Shown here: positions 53,601 through 64,000 of the stretch, one piece after another
Layout of the letters: the number at the start of each line of letters is the position of its first letter
How positions within the stretch are numbered: position 1 is the first letter of the stretch
DNA from: Coffea arabica
Taxonomy: Eukaryota; Streptophyta; Magnoliopsida; Gentianales; Rubiaceae
Direction of reading: 5' to 3'
Assembly (NCBI RefSeq): GCF_036785885.1
Contig: NC_092320.1
Location: 15,377,557-15,441,556 of the forward strand
Length of the DNA: 64,000 bases
Made by a program: the position numbers and the translations under genes
The notes under the pieces: model-generated
Told to the model about the DNA's origin: nothing
Databases searched by the model: none
Seen by the model: the letters and a program-made list of their open reading frames with translations, nothing else

Positions 53601-56515
53601 AAAATTATTTAAAGATTAAAATATTATATGTAAAATATCTAAGAGCATGTTAATATCAATAAAGGTATATTCATATATATTTGATGTTTAAATGTATTTA
53701 ACAAGAAAATACAAAGAAATTAGAACGATCAAGTAACAATTTATATTATTCAATAAACATTGACAAGTTTAGAATTAAAATTATGGACTCAATTGAAAAG
53801 TAACAACAAACTTTAGGACAACATTTATAAAGTATGAAATATTTGAGATATATTAATAGTTTTTAACAACTTAAGGGTCAAAACATAATATTAAAAATGC
53901 TTTAACCCCACATCATACTTTCCCATATCTTTCTCTACTCCTGACGCATCCCATAGAGCACAATCACCAGAGTTTCATCTTCCTCTTTCTCGTGCCCTAC
54001 TGCAACTCCTTTCTTCTTCTACTTTTTTTTTTTTAATTTCATTTTCATTCTTATTTTGTTAGTTATTTATTCTCAAACTCATGAAACATCAAGCTTTTAT
54101 CAGTTTTTTTCAAACTTTTCTCTCCTCCACTCCCTTTTTTGAATTTTTTGCATCTTTTCTTCTATTGAATTCAAGATCTAATATTAGATCTTGTTTAAAA
54201 AAAAAGGTTAAATCATTGATTTTTTATGGTTGAATTGAAATGAAAGAGTGAGAATGGATTTGCAAAGGAGGGGAGAGCTCACGAGGATTTGGGGCTAGAG
54301 GTAAGGAAGAAAAAAAATTCAACAAAAAGGAAAAATAAGAAAACTCGATTTTTACCGATTCTTTCGATTTCTGGACCGGGTTTGATTGAGTATCTACCAA
54401 GTCAAGTTTTTAAGATAACTCTGACTGGACACTTGGCCGATTCCGATTCGACCGGTCCGGTCCAAATTTAAAACATGGCTCTCTACCCTAAATCTCTAAA
54501 TCCAACCCATAACATTTCACGTATGAAAACTATGAATAAACCAAAAAAGAAAACAAAAGTAAAACCTAACTGAGTTGCTTTCCCATTCTAATGTAAAATT
54601 ATTTTCTCCAATTTTTTTGAGTTAATTGAAACTATTCTATAGGAAAAAAATTAAGAAGCTTTGAGAAAAATTTAGTCAATTCCATTGAGGAAGGATCATC
54701 TACTGTTGTTGTTTAGTCAATAAAATTTGGAACAGAAGATATGTAAAGGGATGTTATACTTTTGGGAGAAACAGAAGTTTTGCCCGTGTTTAGGGAATTT
54801 CTCTCTTCCTGTACATTGTGTGCTTAAATCAATAAAAGTTGTGAGCTTAACAAAAAAGTGGGGAAAAAAAAAAAAAAAAAGAGTATAGACCAAAAAGAGG
54901 GGAAAATACTCCCATAATCAACTACTCAGATGGTCCCCATTCACTCAACTAAAGTGACGTTCTCAGATAGACCGCAGTGTATCTCACAAAAAGGCGGGGT
55001 CCACTTTTAGGTCCCTCAACCATTGTGAGACCCGGTCTAGACACCGCAGTTTATAATGACCAAAAAAAAGAAAAAGAAAAAGAAAAAGACAAAACTTTAC
55101 TTCGTGGTCTAATAATTCTTGTTTGACCCCCGTGCAATCTTCCTTTTGGGAGAAATCAGTAATTAAAATTGCATGGCAATGTAATTCCTCCTGTCATCCT
55201 CTAGTAGTTTCTTTTCATTTTTTTTTTTTTTTATCAAAGGTCAACAATAGATACATACACCTACATTATAGTAAAGGGGACATATCCAACTGAGAGCACT
55301 AACAACTCAAGAAACTGTTGATTAATTTCCTTTCTTTAATTACCGTGTACTAATAAGGATAGCCACAACAAACAAACCCCCAAGATCTACAGTTTATCAT
55401 CAGCAGAATAGGTACGGACCAATTTAGCAAATTAATTGAAAAAAAAAAAAAAGTGTACTCAGAAGTCAGGTACCTGTATCAAACTTGTGGCGTAAAGCTT
55501 TCCTCTGAAGCAGCTCCCAACTTTCGGAGTCGCTTAAAAGGCGCGGTTGGTGGTGAAAGCCATTTGGATCAATATGCAAAGCCACATCTTTATTGCGAGA
55601 GGTAACTAGGATCTTGTATCCGTTCTTTCTAATTGGAAATGCTTGCTTTATGCAATCCCATGCATCTGCAGACCACATGTCATCAAGAACCACAAGGCAG
55701 TTCTTGTTTTGCAGGATTTGAAAAAGTTGCCTGACTAGCTCCTCATCCCTCCACTCCAGTATCTCTTTTCTCTTTTCTGGGATTAGGCTTAGCAAGATCC
55801 TTTGCAAAATGTCCTCCTTTTGCCACTTTTGCGAGACGCATACCCAAGCAAGACCATCAAAGCAACGCCTCACTTTAGGGTGATTGTATACCTTTCGGGC
55901 AAGAGTTGTCTTTCCCAACCCCCCCATCCCACAGATGGAGACAACTCTAAAGTGTTGATCGATCTCATGATCATGATCGCTTCCCCTCAACAGATGCTTT
56001 ACCAGCATCTCAACATCACCCTCCAATCCGACAAAATCGTCCTCGATCACATGGGAATAGGTCCGCCTTAGTTGCTGATTTAATGAACTAGCGTCATCCC
56101 GTTGTCTTTCCACCACCGCTCTGATCCCTGAATCCTGAAAACTTTTGGTAAGATCAGAGACTTTGGTTTTCAGCTTTCGAATACCTGCTCCAATGTCGTG
56201 CCTAGTATAGCACTCATTCAGGACACAGACACATCTCTTTATGATGCCTTTCCTCCTTCGAGATGCAACTTTGAAAGCGTAGCTTTCAATCAAGTCATCG
56301 GCCTCATAAGCTAGATCTCTAGCTTGCGAAATCCACTCCTTAAGCATTTCGCCCTCGTGTTGCATTTCATCTGCGTCTTTTAAGAATGATTGCATCCGCT
56401 TCAGAGTTAGTTGAAGTTGCTCCACTTGGTCGCTCACCCCATCTAAGAACCTCGCTTCTTCAATCAACAGGTTGCCAATGGTTTCCACAGCAAAACTCAC
56501 AGCGGCCTCGGCCAT
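50656..56515 (-). CDS. NLR copy D: CC-NB-ARC-LRR (RPP13/RPP8-like), intact, 990 aa
   Basis: Exon 1 is 56515-55474 (347 codons plus one base), the intron 55473-52587 (2,887 bp; ACAG|GTACCTG donor, GACAG|AACATG acceptor) and exon 2 52586-50656. The domain order is as in copy B: Rx-type CC with EADDLIE, P-loop GMGGLGKTT, kinase-2 LVVLDDMW, ILVTSRN, GLPLA, LHD and LRRs. The CC domain is the most diverged of the group (for example FLKDADEMQHEGEMLKEW). The exon 1 end reads KFDTG instead of RFHG. The intron carries the same Mutator-like insertion as copy B. Within exon 2, however, about 52.3-51.6 kb resembles copy C, while the parts on either side resemble copy B. A TATATAAATAG box lies about 100 bp upstream of the ATG, so it has the most complete promoter of the four. 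Confidence 0.9.
53501..54478. mobile_element. Mutator-like non-autonomous element in intron of NLR D
   Basis: Orthologous in position to 17321-18294: same ends (TATGTTGTTTTCAGACTCGA; CCAAATTTAAAACATGG) and the same 9-bp flanks (CTCTGTACC, CTCTCTACC). About 978 bp. No transposase. Confidence 0.65.
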
Positions 56516-56612
56516 CTTGACAAAACAAAAAGATAACGAGATTTTTCTTTTCTTTCAAGCAAGCATGTAGGCACAAGTACTGTATTTGCTTGAAGAAACT
56601 TATGACTCTTTC

Positions 56613-56623
56613 TATTTATATAT
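56613..56623 (-). promoter_or_regulatory. TATA box of NLR copy D
   Basis: On the minus strand TATATAAATAG, about 100 bp before the ATG. This and the surrounding 80 bp are absent from copy B. Confidence 0.55.
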
Positions 56624-57880
56624 TCATCTTCAGAAACTGCATAAAAGAGAAGGATAGAAGGGAGGGAACGAGTGTGTGTTAGGTAATCTGATCAGTCTAA
56701 ATATCAGTGAATGACTCGGGGTGGACTTGGAGTCAACTGGGACTTGGGTGAGTTGACTCCGAAAAACATTTTTTTTTTAAAAAAAAATATCAGTGAATGA
56801 GCCAACCTTTCTTCTTTCTTCTTTTTTCCTGTCACAATTTCCACCTTTTCCGTACTCGTACCTTACACTAACCTACCCAGTGAATGAGTCGACTTGGAGT
56901 GGAAAATCTCCAGTTTTTTCCCTAGAAAATTGCAACAAAGATTAGGAAGCAAAAAAATCAACACCTAATTGATATAAAACAACAAAGAAGCAAATTCAAT
57001 GGCTTGAAACGCACCAAAATCAGAGGAGATGGGCGTTTTCAACAAAATCATCCCACTTCGATCATTCTGGATTTTTTTTTTTCTGGTCAAAGTAAATCTG
57101 AAGGCTGTAATCTTCAGGAGGTCAATTGCGATTTGAGGAGGTATATCCTGGTTTAATTAAAGAGGGAGGGGGAAGGGAAAGGGAAATGAGAAGGAAGAGA
57201 GAGTGAAGGCTATAGGAAGGAACGTCTCGACAAGGATCGTCAAAGAAAATAAGTGTAACTTTTTCAAGTCTAGTGGTTCAATTTTCTACTGCTGTATATT
57301 TAACATGGTCCTTATGAAGTGTGTTTTTGATCATTTTTCAGGTTTGTCTTGTCAACGGCAAGGAGACTGGGTTTTCGTTCGTCTTTCTCACCCAACTATA
57401 TACACGGTTTTGTATCTTTAATGGCGGGGTCCTTTTCACATTATTGTTACACGGTCATATATTTCTTTTGACAACAGGAATTTCTTTTCTTCTTCTCCAT
57501 GATAAATATTAGATTTATTAATTTATTGACTATAATGTCATTTAAGATGGTTGGTTCTATTTTTTTTTCTCTTTTCTTTTTTTCCTGGCTATCCCTTCAA
57601 TTAATAAAATGGGCCAATTTGATATTAAGCAGTTTTGTAACAAGCCTGAATATGTAATACAAAAGGCAGAAGGTAGAAAGCTTTTGGCTGCTCCTGATAG
57701 CCAAAAATTTCCAGGATCACAATCCCCAGACGTAAATTTATGTTCTTGAATAGATAGATGGAAGATTGGAAGAAAATTCATACCATTTCCCATTCATGCA
57801 TCCAGCTTTATCTGAATTTCTTTACTGCTAATGAACATGCCAACCATAGAGCACAGAAGTTAATTATCATGATCGTAGTA
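56624..57880. other. Upstream flank of NLR D
   Basis: No gene. From about 57275 the sequence matches 28290 onward, the DNA that is fused to truncated copy C. Short frames at 57203-57421 and 57557-57793 are not conserved between these copies. Confidence 0.5.
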
Positions 57881-58720
57881 TTGCTTGCACAATTTCAGAA
57901 TTGTTCTCCAGTCGCTTTCTGCGAGTTTGTGAAGGTGTTGAAATGCATACCATCTTTAATTTCTTGAATTATTAAAACCGATCCAATTATATCTTTAATT
58001 TCTTGAATTATTTGAGTTCCGAGAATGTTCATAATCTCCGCTACTTTTCACAAAATCCCTTCAGTAAGGGCTACAATTGTTCTGTATTATATGTATTCTA
58101 TCTAACCTGTTGCTTTTATGTTTGTTAATGCAGGGCCAGATGCCTTCTATGATAGCAACAAAAAGGATTGGACCCAACCCCATTACCCATATGGTGAAGC
58201 ATATTGCAGAACAATTCAGATTGGCACAAAGTCTAGAAATGTTGCTGTCAAGATTTGGAATGAGGACTCGGATGACTTACAAGTGATTTTATTTTCTGTG
58301 TTTTACAGGAAGAAGCAAGGTTCCTGAAGGATGATGAAACTACTGCTTCTCTTCCCAATTTCGTGAATGTGATCGGTAATAATGCAAAGGGCACTATCTA
58401 TGATGTCGATCCACTAGATACCTTGCATAACATGACGACAAGCGGTAATTCAGATTTTGCACCAACAATGAGCATTAAGGTTCTGAATTCAAGCAATGGC
58501 ATATTCAAGAAATGGGTTATTTATTGTGTTTCAGGTGCTGCTTCTGCAAGTGATTCAAGAAATGGTTGTAAATTGTTTGAAGCAACTACAAGTTGTGAAA
58601 ACTCATTTGCAGTTGTGGAGCAGAACTTCAACTTACTTTCTTATTGCCAATATATATTTGTCCTGTACTTAAAAACACTGCTGGTCTGTTTTCTTTAAAG
58701 ATGTAATACGATGTTTTTTG
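57881..58720 (+). pseudogene. Unidentified gene fragment, copy 3 (longest)
   Basis: Acceptor-like TTTATGTTTGTTAATGCAG ends near 58133, followed by a conserved stretch in which one frame reads DAFYDSNKKDWTQPHYPYGE and another MIATKRIGPNPITHMVKHI. A second acceptor-like TTCTGTGTTTTACAG ends near 58309, followed by EEARFLKDDETTASLPNFVN. The gap between the possible exons is too short for a normal intron in this copy. I do not recognise the protein. Two shorter copies, at 22330 and 29030, travel with the NLR blocks, so this was a neighbour gene of the ancestral NLR or a repeat carried with it. Confidence 0.45.
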
Positions 58721-58955
58721 GGATTTACTTTCTTTCTTTTCTGCATGTGTTAGATACACGCTTGGTCCATCCACTCTGGAACGATGAGTAGCTGCTAAAC
58801 TTGATATTTAATCATAATGATAAGCATAATCACTGAATAACAATCTGTTTTTAACGTAAATTGAAAAAAAAAAATCAACAAATTAGGGAAAAGTCATAGT
58901 AAAAACTTTCTTTATCCAATCCAATCAAATTAATATGTTAAGTTTCGAACGGCCC

Positions 58956-59225
58956 TTAGCTTTTTTCTTCCTTCTCCAAATGATAGTCACATACTCTATT
59001 GCCTGCAAAACTTGACGTTAGATCGATTGATTCATCTATCATGTTGGGTCGAAGGTGAGCAGAGGGGCTAGCATCCATAGCCACAATTGACGGGGTGGAG
59101 GATACAGAGATGAAATTGGTCCGAGCATTCGGCCATATGAACCTATCAAAATCTTTACCAGGTAGTGGATCATATTTGTCTATGTATTGCATGCATTCAT
59201 ATATCTGTGTTTGGGTGTATTTCAC
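58956..59225 (-). CDS. Unrecognised short frame (89 aa), possible gene fragment
   Basis: The minus-strand frame has even composition and coding-like codon use (YDPLPGKDFDRFIWPNAR, then DLTSSFAGNRVCDYH). It stays open upstream of the Met for about 10 further codons. No domain recognised, no partner exon found. It could be an exon of an unknown gene or of a transposon. Confidence 0.25.
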   Translation of the reverse strand: MKYTQTQIYECMQYIDKYDPLPGKDFDRFIWPNARTNFISVSSTPSIVAMDASPSAHLRPNMIDESIDLTSSFAGNRVCDYHLEKEEKS

Positions 59226-59646
59226 AAATTGATATGGATCATCTGCTATGGATCATTGCTGTCCAATAGAGGTAATTGTAAATGAGAACTCTGTCCTTCA
59301 ATCTTTGTTGGTTTCTTTTAACACCTGATGCTCTGCTCTTCATGTGATGCTTAGTTATTTCGATTGCTATTCATGTGATTCTTTTGCAAAAAATTTCGTT
59401 GTAGTAATGTATATCTAGCAATTTGAATGCGTCCAGAGCTACTAATCTTTTTCAGAGGTCTGAAAAATGTACTTTTTCATTTTTGGTAAGGTGTGGTTCT
59501 TTCATTGATGTTCAAGAAAGTGTAATAGACAAGTGAATCTATTGGGAAAAGGATCAAAAACAGAAAGGGACACTAATAACTCCAAGCAGAATTCTTCTGA
59601 AAGGTTTCTACTAAATTAACATAAGAAAGCATTTTATCAAACTTAA

Positions 59647-60488
59647 GGGTCCGTTTGTTTCAATGTAAAATTTTTTTCCCAAGGAGAACATTTTCAATGA
59701 CAAAATTTTCATTTTCCTTTATTTTCAGGTGTTTGGTGCAGTTTTATGAAAATGCACCACAAAACGGAAACCTACAAGAAGAAGATTCCCCAGTAGAATC
59801 CCTCCAACTACCGTCATCGCATGTACATTGGATCTACCATCCCAACCAGAGATTCATCCAATCTCCAAATCTGTCAAACTCCAGAAAGGAATTCATAATT
59901 TCTCAAACCAATTACACATCATACCAATGAAGATTCAAATTAATAATATGTCAATAAAAATTACTTCTGTAATTAAAACCTTATAATTGATCAACCATCA
60001 TATGGAAAAGCAGCTCTTGAATTTTGTTTCAAACTTTTCTGCACAAAAAGTCTTCCTCCACTCTATCTCCTTCACTTTTCCAGATTTCTCTCACCCAAAA
60101 ACTTATCAAGACCCCTCTTGGTATAGATTTTCTACATCTCCATGGATGCATTGTTTATGCTGGCATGGGAGGAAAGGAGTAGGATTGGCAAAGATGAGGA
60201 TGAGGGAAAAGTGGTAGACAGTGGGGTTTTTCGTAGCAGGCGCAAGGATGGATTTCTATTAATGGTCTCAGTATTGGTATTTCATATTTGTTATGAGTAT
60301 CTTAATAGGTAAGCCCTGAAATGGCTGATAAGCTTCATGAGTTTGATGGAAATTAACTTCCGTATGTCCGCTCCGTAAGTCATTTTACGTCCTGTAGTGT
60401 AAAACATTTTACACTGGAAAATATTTGCCTAACGTCTTCTGCTGCCAAACACCAGAAAATCTGGAAAATATTTTCAATTCAAACAAAC
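59647..60488. mobile_element. Miniature element with GTTTGTTT ends, about 840 bp
   Basis: Left end GGGTCCGTTTGTTTCAATGT. The right end, on the other strand, begins GTTTGTTTGAATTGAAAATA. Subterminal parts share GTGTTTGG and GGAAAATATTTT-like words. Its right end lies exactly at the first base of the copia LTR, so the retrotransposon seems to have inserted into the end of this element. No transposase recognised. The frames at 59655-59930 and 59987-60217 have no domain. Confidence 0.5.
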
Positions 60489-60789
60489 TGTTGAAACTTT
60501 TACTTATGTTGTTGTTTAACTTGTTTTTCAAATGGAGTCATTCATTTAGTGGCCTAGAGTTTAGGAATCTGCTGTACGTTAGAGTCTTTCAGTTATGACT
60601 TAGTCAGCAGAGTTAGTGGCTTAGTGGTCTAGTCTTTAGGAGTGGTGGGGTTGTGGAGAAGGTGCCAGATATGGGACCTGATCTTAAGGGATTTCAGTTG
60701 TGTGTTTTGCCTATTTAAAGGCTCCAAAGCTTATGATTAAATACGACTTTTTGGCCACAGACTACTGTTATCTTTGCTATTTCTTATCA
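60489..60789 (+). mobile_element. 5' LTR of a Ty1/copia retrotransposon
   Basis: Starts TGTTGAAAC and ends ATCA just before a primer-binding site, giving 301 bp. A TATA-like CTATTTAAAGG lies at 60711-60721. The right LTR is outside the window, so neither the LTR length nor the target duplication (CAAAC on the left) can be confirmed. Confidence 0.75.
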
Positions 60790-60790
60790 G

Positions 60791-60802
60791 TGGCATCAGA
60801 GC
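60791..60802 (+). other. Primer-binding site, initiator Met-tRNA type
   Basis: TGGCATCAGAGC, one base away from the usual plant copia site TGGTATCAGAGC, lies one base after the LTR end. Confidence 0.85.
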
Positions 60803-60863
60803 TACAAGATTCCTGAGAGTGAAACACCTGAAATTATCTACTCTTCCCCACTACCCTATCCAA

Positions 60864-63800
60864 ATGGCCAATGACTCAAATTTTGTGCAAGCCGCCATCC
60901 CTCGCTTTGATGGTCACTATGACCACTGGAGCATGCTCATGGAAAATTTTTTACGGTCCAAAGAATATTGGTCAGTGGTTGAATCTGGAATTCAAGAACC
61001 ACCAGCAGGTGCAACCGTGACAGATGCTCAGCAAACAGACATTGAAGCTAGAAAGCTCAAAGACTTGAAAGCGAAGAACTATCTCTTCCAGGCTATTGAT
61101 CGTCCCATCTTGGAGACTATTCTTTGCAAAGATACATCCAAGGATATTTGGGATTCAATGAAGAAAAATATCAAGGCTCTTCTAGAGTGAAGCGTGCACA
61201 GCTTCAAGCCTTGAGGAGGGATTTTGAAGTTTTGCAGATGAAGGATGCGGAATCTGTTACAAGCTTTATTGGAAGGACGATGGAAATTGCAAATAAAATG
61301 AGATGCTATGGAGATGAGATTAAAGATGTTAACATAGTAGGAAAAATTCTGCGTTCTATGACGCGAGAATTTAACTATGTTGTTTGCTCAATTGAAGAGT
61401 CAAACGACATAGATGACCTCTCTCTTGATGAATTGCAGAGCTCCTTGTTAGTCCATGAACAGAAGATGAATCGAAGCTGGACAGCAGAGGAACAAGCTTT
61501 GAAAGCTTCTACCAACACTCGCTCCAACAGCTCAAGAGGAAGAGGCAGAGGCCGAGGAAGAGGAAGGGGAGATCGAGATCATGACAAATCTAGAGTAGAG
61601 TGCTTTAGATGTCACAAATATGGTCATTATGCTTCTGAATGTGTCACTGAACTGCCAAAGTATAAAGAAAGAGAGGAGAACTCAAATTTTGCAGAAGAAA
61701 CGAATGAACCAGAAACTTTGTTGATGGCTGCCCATGAAAGGAAAAAGATTGAGTCGAATATTTGGTATGTCGATACAGGCTGCAGCAATCACATGAGTGG
61801 AAGTAAGTCTTCTTTTTCGAATCTAAATGAAAGCTTTCACTCTACTGTCAGTTTTGGTGACTTCTCTACTGTGAAAGTGATGGGAAAAGGTGATGTTAAG
61901 ATACATACTAAGAATGGCCTTGTGAAAACAATTTCTAATGTGTTGTATGTTCCTGATTTGAAAAGTAATTTGTTGAGTGCTGGTCAGTTGCAAGAAAAGG
62001 GGTATGTCATTACAATTAAGAAAGGCACTTGTGAAATTTATGATCCTGATAGAAGAAGTTCTATTGCAACTATCCAGATGAGTTCTAACAGATTATTTCC
62101 AATAGAAATTGAAAGCATTCAATCTTGTTTGATGGCTGAGGTAAAGGACCCCTCATGGTTGTGGCATTTTCGTTATGGCCACTTAAGTTTTGGTGGACTG
62201 AGGGCTCTGCAACAGAAAACCATGGTGACAGGGCTTCCGGAAATTACTGTTCCCTCCCTAGTTTGTGAAGACTGTGTTGTCAGCAAACAACACCGTTCTC
62301 AGTTTCCCAAAGGAAAGTCCTGGAGAGCAAAGGATGTGTTAGAGCTGGTGCATTCAGATATTTGTGGCCCAATAAACCCATCGTCTAATGGAGGTAAAAG
62401 ATACTTAATTACCTTCATTGATGATTTTTCACGGAAAACATGGGTTTATTTTTTACAGGAAAAATCAGAAGCTCTGACTATGTTTACAAGGTTCAAAGCT
62501 TTTGTGGAAAATGAAGCAGGCAAGACTATTAAGTCTCTTCGAACAGATCGGGGTGGCGAGTATTGCTCAAAAGAATTTGAAGGTTTTTGCATGCAACATG
62601 GCATTCGAAGAGAACTTACAGCTGCATATACACCACAACAAAATGGTGTATCGGAGCGGAAGAACAGAACAATTCTTAATATGGTGAGAACTCTATTAAC
62701 AAGGGGAAGAGTTCCAAGGACTTTTTGGCCGGAGGCTGTAAACTGGAGTATTCATGTTTTAAACAGAAGTCCAACTTTTGCCGTTCAAAACAAGACTCCT
62801 GAAGAGGCTTGGAGTGGAAGAAGACCAGCTGTAGATCACTTTAGAATCTTTGGTTGCCTTGCTTATGCCCACATCCCGGATGCGAAAAGAAAAAAACTTG
62901 ATGACAAAGCTGAGAAATGCATCTTTCTTGGCGTAAGTGAATCCTCCAAAGCCTATAAATTATTCAACCCACTGACGAAGAAGATTGTGACCAGCAGGGA
63001 TGTTGTTTTTGAAGAAGAGAGCACCTGGGATTGGGATGGGCAGCAGCCTAAACAAGTCTTTTATGATGATGATGCTAAACAGGAGCAAGTTCCAGCACTT
63101 GACATGCCACAAAACTCTTCAGATACAACTCAAACAGCTACTGGAATTTCACAACCAGTTGCTGAAGTAAATGAAGAAGGAGCCCAGTCAGTTGGTCGAG
63201 TTAGAAGAAGGCCTGCTTGGATGGAAGATTATGAGGTAACTGGGTTAAGTAATCCAATTACTCAGTTTGCTTTGTTCGCAGATTGTGATCCTACAACTTT
63301 TGAGAGTGCCGTCAAAGAAGAAAAATGGCAAAAGGCAATGGACGATGAAATCAATTCAATTGAGAAGAATGACACTTGGGAGTTGTGTGATCTTCCTAAG
63401 GGACACAAAACCATTGGTGTCAAATGGGTCTTCAAGACAAAGCTAAACAAAGATGGCGGTGTTGACAAGTACAAAGCACGCCTGGTGGCAAAAGGATACA
63501 AGCAGCAGTACGGGGTTGATTATACAGAAGTATTTTCTCCAGTTGCAAGACATGACACGATCAGATTGGTGGTTGCATTAGCAGCGCAAAATTCTTGGCC
63601 TATCTTCCAGCTAGATGTCAAATCAGCATTCTTGCATGGGTATTTGGAGGAGCAGGTATTTATTGAGCAACCCCCTGGCTATATTAAAGTTGGGAATGAG
63701 AATAAAGTGTTCAGACTGAAAAAGGCTCTTTATGGACTAAAGCAAGCTCCGAGGGCTTGGTATAGTCGAATTGAGACTTATTTTCTTAAAGTTGGTTTTA

Positions 63801-64000
63801 TAAAATGTCCTTATGAGCATACAATGTTTGTTAAGATTGAAGATGGGGGGAAGCTTCTCATAGTTTGCCTGTATGTTGATGACCTTATATTTACTGGAAA
63901 TTGTGATACCATGTTTGGTGAATTCAAGAAATCCATGATGAATGAATTTGAAATGACTGATCTTGGTTGGATGCATTACTTTCTTGGCATAGAAGTAATG
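60864..64000 (+). mobile_element. gag-pol of a Ty1/copia retrotransposon (Tnt1-like), gag frameshifted, cut by window end
   Basis: The gag frame begins at ATG 60864 (MANDSNFVQAAIPRFDGHYD) and stops at 61190. One A appears to be missing from the A-run near 61162-61167, and the downstream frame then stays open to the end of the window. Seen in that frame: an Arg-Gly-rich stretch, the zinc knuckle CFRCHKYGHYASEC (61601 on), the protease DTGCSNHMSG (61772), the integrase HHCC-type region and DDFSRKTWVYF and DRGGEY (62546), and reverse transcriptase with YVDD at 63872. RNase H and the 3' LTR lie beyond. The order PR-IN-RT defines Ty1/copia. The gag frameshift would prevent normal expression, so this copy is probably non-autonomous; a sequencing error in the A-run is the alternative. 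Confidence 0.9.

Noticed and set aside
1-64000. tRNA or rRNA genes
   Set aside because: No cloverleaf with A and B boxes and no rRNA sequence was noticed; a tRNAscan-SE run would settle it.

Overview
This is nuclear DNA from a flowering plant, most likely a eudicot. The evidence is AT-rich intergenic DNA with many miniature transposons, plant-type splice sites, CC-NB-ARC-LRR immune receptor genes (NLRs), a Ty1/copia retrotransposon, and fragments of plant-specific gene families (SEUSS-like, filament-like plant protein, DHHC S-acyltransferase). I cannot fix the species. No bacterial operons, CRISPR arrays, tRNA or rRNA genes were seen.

Layout. (1) 1-4.7 kb: a small nuclear AT-hook protein gene (+) with a probable 5'-UTR intron. 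(2) 4.8-30.7 kb: three minus-strand NLR copies of one RPP13/RPP8-like subfamily. Copy A (7.4-11.5 kb) has a frameshift, copy B (14.1-20.6 kb) is intact, and copy C (25.0-28.3 kb) has lost its CC domain. (3) 30-36 kb: gene-poor DNA with miniature elements and the broken first exon of an RPM1-like gene. (4) 36.3-39.2 kb: one intact, single-exon, plus-strand RPM1-like NLR of 966 aa. (5) 39.6-42.5 kb: a transposon and a second copy of a block seen at 12.3-13.7 kb. (6) 42.5-48.6 kb: a mosaic with pieces of at least three host genes, namely a filament-like plant protein, a DHHC S-acyltransferase and a SEUSS-like corepressor, next to what look like Helitron 3' ends. (7) 48.7-56.5 kb: a hAT-type element and the fourth minus-strand NLR, copy D, intact. 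(8) 57-64 kb: diverged duplicated DNA, a miniature element and the 5' half of a Ty1/copia element running off the window.

The four minus-strand NLRs share one structure. Exon 1 carries CC and most of NB-ARC; a phase-1 intron follows, then exon 2 with the end of NB-ARC and the LRRs, then a probable 3'-UTR intron just after the stop. Copies B and D share a 1-kb Mutator-like insertion in the intron that A and C lack, so B and D are closest relatives there. Copy D nevertheless carries a C-like tract inside exon 2, as expected from gene conversion. Several miniature elements can be dated because the duplicated blocks preserve the empty site. All exon boundaries come from reading splice motifs and comparing the four copies; no transcript data were available.
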